From: Pleurodeles waltl
Lineage: Eukaryota > Chordata > Amphibia > Caudata > Salamandridae
DNA length: 64,000 bases
Assembly: GCF_031143425.1 (NCBI RefSeq)
Contig: NC_090445.1
Coordinates: forward strand, 818,498,817-818,562,816
Reading direction: 5' to 3'
Each line of letters begins with the position of its first letter. Within the stretch, counting starts at the first letter, position 1. Positions 24,085 to 34,440 of the stretch are shown piece by piece. The position numbers and the translations under genes are program-made. The notes under the pieces are model-generated. The model worked only from the letters and a program-made list of their open reading frames with translations, was not told the origin of the DNA and did not search any database.

Positions 24085-26763
24085 TGTAGGAAGTTGGCTC
24101 TGTATATACTATTTCAAAGTAATAAATAGTGTGCACAGAGTCCAATGGTTCCTCTTAGAGGTAAGATAGTGGCAAAAGTAGATAATTCTAATGCTCTATT
24201 TTGTGGTAGTGTGGTCGAACAGTAGGCTTATTAGAGGGTAGTGTTAAGCATTTGTACACACACAGGCAATAAATGAGGAACACACACTCAAAGACTTACT
24301 CCAGGCCAATAGGTTTTTATATTGAAAAATATATTTTCTTAGTTTATTTTGAGAACCACAGGTTCAAGATTTACAGTTAATGCTTTAAATGTAAGGTACT
24401 TCACTTAGATACTTTAGGAACCTTGAATGAAAACAATATCATGTACAGTCTTTGTAAAAATGGCAATAAGCTATTTTCAAAGTGGACACTGCAACAATCA
24501 ACAGTTCTTGGCGGAGGTAAGTAAAGGTTAGTTTTGAAGGTAAGTAAAACACTTACAAGTCTCATGTTTGGTGCATAGGCAGCCCACTGTTGGGGGTTCA
24601 AGGCAACCCCAAAGTTACCACACCAGCAGCTCACGGCTGGTCAGGTGCAGAGGTTAAAGAGGTGCCCAAAACACATAGGTGCCTATTGGGAACAGGGGTG
24701 CTCCGGTTCAAGTCTGCCAGCAGGTAAGTACTTGCGTCCTCGGGGGGCAGACCAGGGGGGTTTTGTAGAGCACCAGGGGGGGGGCACGAGAAGGCACACA
24801 AAGTACACCCTCAGCGGCACAGGGGCGGCCGGGTGCAGTGAGCAAAGCAGGCGTCGGGTTTTAGATTGAAAACAATGGAGGGACCCGGGGGTCACTTCAG
24901 CGGTGCAGGCAAGCACAGGGGGCTCCTTGGGGCAGCCACCACCTGGGCTAGGCAGAGGGTAGCCTGGGGGTCGCTCTTTCACTGAAGTTCGGTTCCTTCA
25001 GGTCCTGGGGGCTGCAGGTGCAGTGTTGGTTCCAGGCGTCAGGTCCCTTGTTACAGGCAGTCGCTGTCAGGTGGAGCCTCTGGATTCTCTCTGCAGGCGT
25101 CGCAGTGGGGGCTCAGGGGGTGGTCTCTGGTTACTCACAGGCTCGCTGTCACCGGGTAGTTCTCCCTGAGGTGTTTGTTTTCTGCAGGTCGAGCCGGGGG
25201 TGTCGGGTGCAGAGTGTGAAGTCTCATGCTTCCAGCGGGAAACGTGCAGTCTTTGAAAGTTGCTTCTTTGTTGCAAAGAAGTCGCTGGTTTTAAACAGGG
25301 CCGCTGTTCATGGGAGTTTCTTGGTCCTGTAGTCCAGGGCAGTCCTCTGAGGCTTCAGAGGTCGCTGGTCCCTGTCGGATGCGTCGCTGGAGCAGGTTTT
25401 CGAAGTTGGAGACAGGCCGGTAGGGCTGGGGCCAAATCAGTTGTCGTCGTCCTCCTTCTCTTCAGGCTTGTACGTCAGCAGTCCTTCTTTCTTCAGGTTG
25501 CAGGAATCTGATTTCCTGGGATCTGGGGAGGCCCTAAATACTGAATTTAGGGGGGGGAGGGTTAGGTCTGAGAGGGCAGTAACCAATGGCTACTGTCCTT
25601 GAGGGTGGCTACACCCCCTTTGTGCCTCCTCCCTGAGGGGAGGGGGGCACATCCCTATTCCTATTGGGGGAATCCTTCAAAACCAAGATGGAGGATTTCT
25701 AAAGGCAGGGGTCACCTCAGCTCAGGGCACCTTAGGGGCTGTCCTGACTGGTGGGTGACTCCTCCTTGTTTTTCTCACTATCTCCCCTGGACTTGCTGCC
25801 AAAAGTGGGGGCTGTGTCCAGGGGGCGGGCATCTCCACTAGCTGGAGTGCCCTGGGGCACTGCAACACGAAGCCTGAGCCTTTAAGGCTCACTGCTAGGT
25901 GTTACAGTTCCTGCAGGGGGGAGGTTTTAAGCACCTCCACCCAGAGCAGCCTTTTGTTTCTGTCCTCAGTGAGCACAAAGGCTCTCACCCCAGGGGGTCA
26001 AAAACTCGTCTCTCAGCAGCAGGCTGGCACAGACCAGTCAGTCCTGCACTGAAGGATTGGGTAAAATACAGGGGGCATTTCTTAGATGGCCCCAGTGTGC
26101 ATTTTTTAATAAATCCAACACTGGCATCAGTGTGGGTTTATTATTCTGAGAAGTTTGATACCAAACTTCCCAGTATTCAGTGTAGCCATTATGGAGCTGT
26201 GGAGTTCGTTTTTGACAAACTCCCAGACCATATACTTAATATGGCCACGCTGTACTGACAATGTCTAAGAATAGACTTAGACACTGTAGGGGCATATTGC
26301 TCATGCAGCTATGCCCTCACCCGTGGTATAGTGCACCCTGCCTTAGGTCTGTAAGGCCTACTAGAGGGGTGACTTACCTATGCCATAGGCAGCATTTTGT
26401 GTGCATGGCATCCTAAGGGGGATGCCATGTCGACTTTGCCTTTTTCTCCCCACCAACACACACAATCTGCAATGGCAGTGTGCATTTGTTACTTGAGGGG
26501 GTCCCTTAGGGTGGCACAACATATGCTGCAGCCCTTAGGGACCTTCCCTGGTCACAGGGCCCTTGGTACCACTGGTACCTTTTACAAGGGACTTACTTGT
26601 GTGCCGGGGGTGTTCCAATTGGGGAAACAATGGTACGTTTTAGGTGAAAGAACACTGGTGTTGGGACCTGGTTAGCAGGGTCCCAGCACACTTCTCAGTC
26701 AAGTCTGCATCAGTATCTGGCAAAAAGTGGGGGGTAACTGCAACAGGGAGCCATTTCCTTACA
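24085..26763 (-). repeat. 3' LTR of the pol-less retrotransposon
   Basis: It is a long direct repeat of 29512-32186. The first 300 bases of the two copies differ at only a handful of positions by eye, which points to a fairly recent insertion. Open frames inside occur in both copies because the sequence is duplicated, not because they are genes. Confidence 0.85.
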
Positions 26764-26785
26764 CAAGCCCCCCCCCCTGCCCACT
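26764..26785 (-). other. Polypurine tract next to the 3' LTR
   Basis: On the minus strand a run of G (GCAGGGGGGGGGG) immediately precedes the LTR start. It is the expected position of the plus-strand primer of an LTR retrotransposon. Confidence 0.6.
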
Positions 26786-26881
26786 GGCCAGGAGACTCAG
26801 CCAAAGCTGGGAGAGTTCCTAGTCTGTGAGACGAGGAAGAGTAGGGGAAATAGGCTGGTTTGTTGCAGGGCTTACTCTGCC

Positions 26882-27240
26882 TTACATCCTCCTGTTCAGG
26901 TCATTCCCTCTGGGGAACTGACCCACTTCCACAGTGATAGGACCTAATCTGTATTGCCTCTTGTCTGTGCTTTTAATGTCTTCCTCCATTCTCTCTATTT
27001 TGGGGTAAGAGGTATCCACCTTGGCTAATCTTATCTTAGCCAGGGTCACCACTAGCTTACCCAAAGAGGTTACCCAGAGCTGGAGTAACCCCACCATGAC
27101 CAACAAGGTCAGGGGGCCTAACTAGCTATTTGGCATGGGGTCAGGCCACCATGCCAAGGATAGTGCAGCCATAAAGGCTAACACCCAGCAGAGGCCACTG
27201 ACAGCTGTCAGTGCCCAGAACCACACCTTTAGCTCTTCAC
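26882..27240 (-). other. Two hydrophobic reading segments between protease and 3' LTR
   Basis: On the minus strand, about 27225-27140 encodes a strongly hydrophobic run (VWFWALTAVSGLCWVLAF) followed by a stop. A separate 74-codon frame (27106 to 26882) begins MLVMVGLLQLWVTSLGKLVV and turns polar. Both resemble membrane segments. This is where an envelope-like gene would lie in an LTR retrovirus-like element, but there is no signal peptide, Cys pattern or glycosylation-rich ectodomain to support that. They may simply be what remains of a deleted downstream region. Confidence 0.35.
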
Positions 27241-27599
27241 CTACAAGGGAATGAGCTAAGTTACAGGCTTCTTTGGGTTCAGGGTGCCTGTCTGCTGTAT
27301 TAGAGTGGGGGGTTTCTACATCTTATAGTAAACACCCTTCTTTCACTCTTTCTTCTGTTAACTGAGGAGCCACCCACTCAGGTTTAACAGTTGCCTGACT
27401 AGCAAGGACTTCTTGTGGGTCAGGTTGGATCTTACCAGTGCCACTTTCGGAGCTCTCCCCTACTGGAGCAGAATCTCCTTGGCTTGCTGGAACCTTGGCT
27501 AAAGGTTGTCCACCCTTCCTACTCTGTTTTCTTTTCTTTTTCTTCTGGCGCCTACTTGCAGAATCCTCTGGAGAGGGCTGGCACTGGACCAGTGCCTCT

Positions 27600-29242
27600 C
27601 ATGGGCTCTGACTAGCCTCCGGGTAGTCATTTCCAAGGAGACAATCAAGGGGGAGGTCTGTACTGACTACCACCCTTCTCCAGCTAAAAGTCCCACCCAT
27701 TTCTATGGGCACAAAAGCCACAGGCCTATCAGTGACCCTGTCTGGGCTAACTCTTACTCTGGCAGTCTCACCTGGGATGTACTGGTTTCAGAACACCAGC
27801 CTGTCCTACACAATAGTGTGACTGGCACAAGTGTCTCTCAGGGCAGTGGCTGGGATTCCATTCACCAGTAGGTGGTGGAAGTGTCTACTTCCCTCTGGAA
27901 TCTCCAACTCACCTGTTGGGCCCTTTTTCCAGTTGAAGGCTATGAAGACATCCTCATCTGAGGAGTCATCCCCAATGGTTACACTGGTCACCCCTGGGAT
28001 TTTGCTCGGGGGTTTGTTTTTGGGACAAGAAGTGTCCTTGGTGTGGTGCCCTGTCTGTCTACAAGTTTGGTACCATGCCTTATTGGCATCCCAGTTCTTA
28101 CCCTGGTACCCACCTTTGTTTTGGGTTGTGTCTTGGGGCCCACCCACCTGGTCTGGTTTTTGGGGGCCTACAGAGGACTCTTTTTCTTTGTTTCTAGTGT
28201 CACCCACTTTCACCTGGGGAGGCTTTGTAACCCCGTTCTTTTGGTCACCCCCAGTGGAAGTTTTGGCTACCCTAGTCTTGACCCATTGGTCTGCCTTCTT
28301 TCCCAATTCTTGGGGAGAAATTGGACCTAGGTCTACCAGATACTGATGCAACTTTTCATTGAAGCAGTTACTTATAATGTGTTCTTTCATAAAAAATTAT
28401 AAAGCCCAACATAGTCATGCACTTAATTTCCAGTTACCCAACCATCCAGTGTTTTCACTGAGTAGTCTACAAAATCAACCCAGGTCTGGCTCGAGGATTT
28501 TTGAGCCCCCCCTAGACCTAATCCTGTACTCCTCAGTGGAGAATCCAAAGCCCTCAATCAGGGTAGCTTTCATGAGGTCATAGGATTCTGCATCTTTACC
28601 AGAGAGTGTGAGGAGTCTATCCCTACACTTTCCAGTGAACATTTCCCAAAGGAGAGCTCCCCAGTGAGATCTGTTTACTTTTCTGGTTGCACAAGCCCTC
28701 TCAAAAGCTGTGAACCATTTGGTGATGTCATCACCATCTTCATATTTTGTTACAATCCCTTTGGGGATTTTTAGGATGTCAGTATTCTCTCTGACCCTAT
28801 TTAAGTTGCTGCTACCATTGATGGGAGCTAAACCCATCTCTTTTCTTTCCCTTTCTATGGCTAGGAGCTGCTCCTGGCTAACAGGAGGTCATCTTCATTG
28901 AGGCTGCCCTCAATGCTTTCAGAGGTACTGGTCTCCCCTGTGGAAGAACCAGTCTCTCTGACTATGATTTGAGGAGTCAGGGTTTGAGGGACCCTGTCTT
29001 CCCTATTTAGGACAGGAGGGGGGAATTAATCCTCCTGTTCACTAACTTCCCCATCTGAAGGATTATCCTCAGAGGGGTGGTCCCTTTTGAACTCTTCCAA
29101 AAGCTCCTGTAGCTTTACTTTCGTAGGGTTGGACCCAATTTTCTATCTTTTTTAGCTTACAGAGAGTCCTTAACTCTGACATCCTTAGATGCAGGTAAGG
29201 GGTGAGGTTGAGTTCCTCCACCATCTCATCTGTTCTAGACAT
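27600..29242 (-). pseudogene. gag-protease of the pol-less LTR element, SCAN-like capsid
   Basis: It begins with an ATG at 29242 (MSRTDEMVEELNLTPYLHLR). A frameshift follows near 29080-29110, then DDITKWFTAFERACATRK (about 28735-28680) and LIEGFGFSTEEYRIRSR, the helical pattern of the SCAN-like capsid found in Gmr1-type gypsy elements. More breaks lie at 28400-28480. The frame then stays open from 28390 to 27806 with a degenerate zinc knuckle (CRQTGHHTKDTSC, first Cys missing). The protease start is LVNGIPATALRDTCAS, where the expected DTGAS has Cys for Gly. The product would package RNA into particles; this copy cannot make an active protease. Confidence 0.7.
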
Positions 29243-29489
29243 TATCACTCTAAAAGTTGGGATTACTTTTTAAGAATCTAAAAACTACTTCTAGAACTTA
29301 AATCCAAACTTTTACAACCTTTTAAACTCTAAAAGATATGCTAACAGGGACTTACACAAGGCCTTAGCAAGACTTTTAAAAATGTATAAAAATAGCTAAA
29401 ATTGCAAAAATCCGTTTCTAATGGCAATTTTTTGAATTTAGTTGTGTGATCAGGTATTGGCTGAGTAGTGCAGCAAATGCAAAGTCTTA

Positions 29490-29511
29490 GACTCCACTGC
29501 AGATCCACCAA
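29490..29511 (-). other. Putative primer-binding site
   Basis: Immediately inside the 5' LTR, read on the minus strand, the sequence is TTGGTGGATCTGCAGTGGAG. It starts close to the TGG expected opposite a tRNA CCA end. I cannot name the tRNA. Confidence 0.4.
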
Positions 29512-32186
29512 TGTAGGAAGTTGGCTCTGTATATACCATTTCAAAGTAAGAAATAGTGTGCACAGAGTCCAAGGGTTCCCCTTAGAGGTAAGATAGTGGC
29601 AAAAGTAGATAATTCTAATGCTCTATTTTGTGGTAGTGTGGTCGAACAGTAGGCTTATTAGAGGGTAGTGTTAAGCATTTGTACACACACAGGCAATAAA
29701 TGAGGAACACACACTCAAAGACTTACTCCAGGCCAATAGGTTTTTATATTGAAAAATATATTTTCTTAGATTATTTTGAGAACCACAGGTTCAAGATTTA
29801 CAGTTAATGCTTTAAATGTAAGGTACTTCACTTAGATACTTTAGGAACCTTGAATGAAAACAATATCATGTACAGTCTTTGTAAAAATGGCAATAAGCTA
29901 TTTTCAAAGTGGACACTGCAAAAATCAACAGTTCTTGGCGGAGGTAAGTAAAGGTTAGTTTTGAAGGTAAGTAAAACACTTACAAGTCTCACGTTTGGTG
30001 CATAGGCAGCCCACCGTTGGGGGTTCAAGGCAACCCCAAAGTTACCACACTAGCAGCTCAGAGCCGGTCAGGTGCAGAGGTCAAAGAGGTGCCCAAAACA
30101 CATAGGCGCCTATGGGGAACAGGGGTGCTCCGGTTCCAGTCTGCCAGCAGGTAAGTACTTGCGTCCTCGGGGGGCAGACCAGGGGGGTTTTGTAGAGCAC
30201 TGGGGGGGACACGAGAAGGCACACAAAGTACACCCTCAGCGGCACAGGGCCGGCTGGGTGCAGTGAGCAAAGCAGGCGTCGGGTTTTAGATTGAACACAA
30301 TGGAGGGACCCAGGTGTCACTTCAGCGGTGCAGGCAGACACAGGGGGGGCTCCTTGGGGCAGCCACCACCTGGGCTAGGCAGAGGGTTGCCTGAGGGTCG
30401 CGCTTGCACTAAAGTTCGGTTCCTTCAGGTTCTGGGGGCTGCGGGTGCAGTGTTGGTTCCAGGCGTCGGGTCCCTTGTTACAGGCAGTCGCGGTCAGAAG
30501 GAGCCTCTGGATTCTCTCTGCAGGTGTCGCTGTGGGGGCTCAGGGGGTCGTCACTGGTTACTCACGGGCTCGCATTCGCCGGGGAGTCCTCCCTGAGGTG
30601 TTTGTTTTCTGCAGGTCGAGCCGGGGGCGTCGGGTGCAGAGTGTGAAGTCTCACGCTTCCGGCGGGAAACGTGCAGTCTTTGAAAGTTGCTTCTTTGTTG
30701 CAAAGAAGTAGCTGGTTTTGAACAGGGCCACTGTTCACGGGAGTTTCTTGGTACTGTAGTCAAGGGCAGTCCTCTGAGACTCAGAGGTCGCTGGTCCCTG
30801 TCGGATGCGTCGCTGGAGCAGGTTTTCGAAGTTAGAGACAGGCCGGTAGGGCTGGGGCCAAATCAGTTGTCGTCTTCCTCCTTCTCTGCAGGCTTGTAGG
30901 TCAGCAGTCCTTCTTTCTTCAGGTTGCAGGAATCTGATTTCCTGGTATCTGGGGAGCCCCTAAATACTGAATTTAGGGGGGTGTTTAGGTCTGGGAGGGC
31001 AGTAGCCAATGGCTACTGTCCTTGAGGGTGGCTACACCCTCTTTGTGCCTCCTCCCTGAGGGGAGGGGGGCACATCCCTATTCCTATTGGGGGAATCCTC
31101 CAAAACCAAGATGGAGGATTTCTAAAGGCAGGGGTCACCTCAGCTCAGGGCACCTTAGGGGCTGTCCTGACTAGTGGGTGACTCCTCCTTGTTTTTCTCA
31201 TTATCTCTCCTGGACTTTCCGCCAAAAGTGGGGGCTGTGTCCAGGGGTCAGGCATCTCCACTAGCTGGAGTGCCCTGGGGCACTGTAACACGAAGCCTGA
31301 GCCTTTGGGGCTCACTGCTAGGTGTTGCAGTTCCTGCAGGGGGGAGGTGTTAAGCACCTCCACCCAGAGCAGGCTTTTGTTTCTGTCCTCAGAGAGCACA
31401 AAGGCTCTCACCCCAGGGGGTCAGAAACTCGTCTCTCAGCAGCAGGCTGGCACAGACCAGTCAGTCCTGCACTGAAGGTTTGGGTAAAATACAGGGGGCA
31501 TCTCTAAGATGCCCTCTGTGTGCATTTTTTAATAAATCCAACACTGGCATCAGTGTGGGTTTATTATTCTGAGAAGTTTGATTGATACCAAACTTCCCAG
31601 TATTCAATGTAGCCATGATGGAGCTGTGGAGTTCGTTTTTGACAAACTCCCAGACCATATACTTAATATGGCCACACTGTACTTACAATGTCTAAGAATA
31701 GACTTAGACACTGTACTGGCATTTTGCTCATGCAGCTATGCCCTCACCCGTGGTATAGTGCACCCTGCCTTAGGTCTGTAAGGCCTCCTAGACAGGTGAC
31801 TTCCCTATGCCACAGGCAGCATTTTGTGTGTATGGCATCCTGAGGGGGATGCCATGTCGACTTTGCCTTTTTCTCCCCACCAACACACAATCTGCAATGG
31901 CAGTGTGCATGTGTTAGGTGTGGGGGTCCCTTAGTGTGGCACAACATATGCTGCAGCCCTTAGGGACCTTCCCTGGTCACAGGGCCCTTGGTACCACTGG
32001 TACCGTTTACAAGGGACTTATCTGTGTGCCAGGGGTGTTCCAATTGGGGAAACAATGGTACATTTTAGGTGAAAGAACACTGGTGCTGGGGCCTGGTTAG
32101 GAGGGTCCCAGCACACTTCTGTCAAGTCAGCATCATTATCAGGTAAAAAGTGGGTGGTAACTGCAACAGGGAGCCATTTCCTTACA
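29512..32186 (-). repeat. 5' LTR of the pol-less retrotransposon
   Basis: This is the direct repeat partner of 24085-26763 and carries the same TG...CA ends. It is flanked outside by GAAGG (32187-32191), matching the other side of the element. At 2.68 kb it is long for a vertebrate gypsy LTR. Confidence 0.85.
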
Positions 32187-32715
32187 GAAGGCAAAAACGT
32201 TGGGGAGGAAGACCACTCTAAGACTGACAGCTCTAACAGGTAGAAGCTGCCAAGAACAGTCTAAATCCTCATCAAAGGCATCAGTCTCAACATATTTTTG
32301 CCAATCTTTATATGACAAGGCATCATCAGAGTATATCTTGTCTCCAACTCCTTGAAAACCCTTTGGCAGAGAATACAAATAGGCTGCATTTAGATTATCT
32401 GTGGTGTCTGCCTTAAACAGCCTTTTTTTAAGTTTTTGACAAGAGCCTCATGACATATAGAAGGAGGCTTAAGCACAAAGGCCAGAAGAGTTGTATGAAC
32501 AGGCATTTGCTGCAAAGAAAAAAACGTTTATGCTGTTGAGTCAGTCCAAAGAGGTAGAAATTGATTTCTGCGCATATCTTTGGCCTGATTCACTATACCT
32601 TCCAAGTACATATTCCAGCACTGTCAGCAACGAGGTCAATAGATGGCGCCGCTGGATAACCTTGTGAGACAATCCCTTAAAGGAAAAGCTTTGGCAGTTT
32701 CAATTAAAGTCTGTG
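32187..32715 (-). pseudogene. Coding-like fragment interrupted by the LTR element, possibly DIRS-like ORF1
   Basis: The minus strand is protein-like: after a phrase like KKRLFKADTTDN it continues YSLPKGFQGVGDKIYSDDAL (starting at 32378) down to FLPNVFAF near 32190, where the LTR element begins. It has the same orientation as the DIRS-like RT on the other side of the insertion and would join it if the insertion were removed. The product is not recognised; assignment to the DIRS ORF1 rests on position only. Confidence 0.4.
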
Positions 32716-32726
32716 TCACTTCTTCC

Positions 32727-33184
32727 CAGGGCCAGCTTTAGGGCGGTACAACCAGTGCAGCTGCACCTGGCACTAACTTTGGTGAACATTGCTGTGTTTA
32801 AAAGTAACTATTGGTTTAGAAGCATGTGAATTTTCTTGTGCTTCCAGCAGTTTTCAGGCAACAACAGAAATGTCAGGATAACTCTGGTGTTTAATGTTCC
32901 TACTGGTGAGGGATCAGAATTTTGTCTAGTGGTAGTTTTGACTCATAAGGTAGCGTGGAGGTTAATATGCCTGCTGAAAAGAAAGTTTACCATGCAGATC
33001 ACACTGAGTGTGAGTGAACTATGAGTACCACAATAAAAAACGAAAACAATGTCATAGAGGGGGCTATGGAGAGATGAGGCGCACTGTTGGAGAATGGTAG
33101 TGAGGGAATTCGTGGAGAATGAGGTCATGGGGGGGTGCAAAAATCACTGTGCACTAGGTGCCACCAGACCTAAAGCTGGCCCTG
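32727..33184. mobile_element. hAT-type MITE, 458 bp
   Basis: Terminal inverted repeats are CAGGGCCAGCTTTAGG at 32727 and CCTAAAGCTGGCCCTG ending at 33184, a perfect 16-bp match. The flanking 8-mers are CTTCTTCC and CTTCTCCC, 7 of 8 identical, the target duplication length of hAT elements. No transposase is encoded. An exon-like stretch at 32851 lies within the element and is not a gene. Confidence 0.8.
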
Positions 33185-33840
33185 CTTCTCCCTTTATATA
33201 CTATGGGAATTCACAAATGTCCACCTACAGGTGTGAAATGGAGGGCGAGCACCTTCTATTAAGTGTGACTAAGCTCAGTGATATAGCTACTCCATGATTC
33301 AAGAAACCTAATTAATTATTCTTAGACCCAAACCTCACTCACAGGGTGAGCAACCGCCAAAGCACACTGCGTTAACATGTGAATAAAAATAAATGACACC
33401 CATCAAACCGCCTTGCGAGGATGGGCCTACTAATTACCTCTAGCCGTGCCAACTTGAGAGATTTTTATTCTTCAGGACTGGGATGCACCTAAGGCTTTAA
33501 GAAAGTGGTCAAGCCACATCAGAGGCGAGGAGTGGGGGCCAGATAGAGGCGTACAGGAATGAAAGTGCGCAGCTCGAAGGCAAGATGGTCGTTATTTCTG
33601 TATAGGGAACATAAAATTATGTTGCCATGCAGCTATCCAAAATGTGGGAAAGGAGGTGGGGGATATTGGAGCACACAGCAAGCACTAACACATAGTGTTG
33701 CAGTACAAAAACCTGTATACAAATATCGGTGTTGCTGACAAAGGTCCATGCAGCTCTGACCTCCACAAACCTGTAAGTGAAATATAAAGACAATATCATA
33801 GTACAAACTCTGTCATTTGTTAAAAATGAATAAAATAGGG

Positions 33841-33997
33841 CACTGGCGTAACAATAGCCCGTGGGGAGCGGGGGCCCCTCGGCATTGTACACTGTGCACC
33901 AACAGGAGACTCCTGACCTGAAAGCTCCTGACTGGGTGGGGTAGGGGCCTCTCCATATACTTTGCAGGAGCCCCCCCCAAGTTTTGTTACACCTCTG
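33841..33997. mobile_element. hAT-type MITE, 157 bp, with perfect target duplication
   Basis: The ends are CACTGGCGTAACAA and TTGTTACACCTCTG (imperfect inverted repeats). AAATAGGG occurs directly on both sides (33833-33840 and 33998-34005). The interior is G/C-rich and includes 'gtacactgtgcac'. A related fragment lies at 49725-49880. Confidence 0.8.
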
Positions 33998-34079
33998 AAA
34001 TAGGGTATCTGACAGGCTGCTCTGAGCAACAAGAAAGGGGGGGGTGTTACACGTTTTTCTCAAACAACCTCTGATATTG

Positions 34080-34440
34080 TAGTTCTTTGGTTACGAAACG
34101 TTAGATGTCACTACGTAAGCTTCTGTCTTGATAGTTTTGAGGTGATTTGTCAAGGGGGGAGTGAGAAAAAGGAGGGGTCCCAAAATTTGTTTTCCCCATG
34201 CATTTCCCCTAGGGTCTCTAGACACGACTACAGCCCGAACCGCTGAACGGAAGTACACTCAATTTGGAAGGAAGCTAGATCTTGGTGCGCACATGGCCAA
34301 AGGCCATGCGTAGCGCAGGGTTGGGTGCTTATAGGGGGTTGGCTGCAGGCCCTGTGGCCAATCCATATTGAGCACAGCCAAAACCATGTGCGGCTGTGAT
34401 TGGACTAAAGTAATTAAATATTACTTAATCTTAAAAAAAA
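34080..34440 (+). repeat. Dispersed repeat family R, copy 1
   Basis: Blocks 'gttttgaggtgatttgtcaag', 'gtcccaaaa..ttttccccat' and 'gaagctagatcttgg' recur in the same order at 36430-36740. The family is not recognised and no ends were found. An 'acaacaacaaaaaac' run follows. Confidence 0.5.

Larger units (their letters stand above)
24085..32186 (-). mobile_element. Complete Ty3/gypsy-type LTR retrotransposon lacking pol
   Basis: Two direct repeats of about 2.68 kb (24085-26763 and 29512-32186) flank a 2.75 kb interior. Read on the minus strand, each LTR starts TGTAAGGAAATGGCTCCC and ends CCAACTTCCTACA. The 5 bases before 24085 and after 32186 are both GAAGG, a perfect target site duplication, so both outer ends are intact. 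A G-rich polypurine tract lies next to the 3' LTR at 26766-26783. The interior encodes a gag with a SCAN-like capsid segment and a protease remnant, and then no RT, RNase H or integrase. It would depend on enzymes supplied by another element. It sits inside a DIRS-like element. A Gmr1-type affiliation is suggested by the capsid and protease style and is inferred. Confidence 0.85.

Noticed and set aside
24401..26829. Open frames such as 24645-24869, 25018-25332 and 25899-26258, repeated near 30072-31781
   Set aside because: They occur in both LTR copies because the LTR is duplicated. No recognisable protein, and frames differ between copies.
27831..28346. 171-codon plus-strand frame opposite the gag gene
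   Set aside because: The minus strand carries the zinc-knuckle and protease signatures; the plus frame is hydrophobic shadow sequence.
32836..33024. Possible exon after TTGTGCTTCCAG
   Set aside because: It lies wholly inside the hAT-type MITE 32727-33184 and is not in keeping with the phase-0 exon series.
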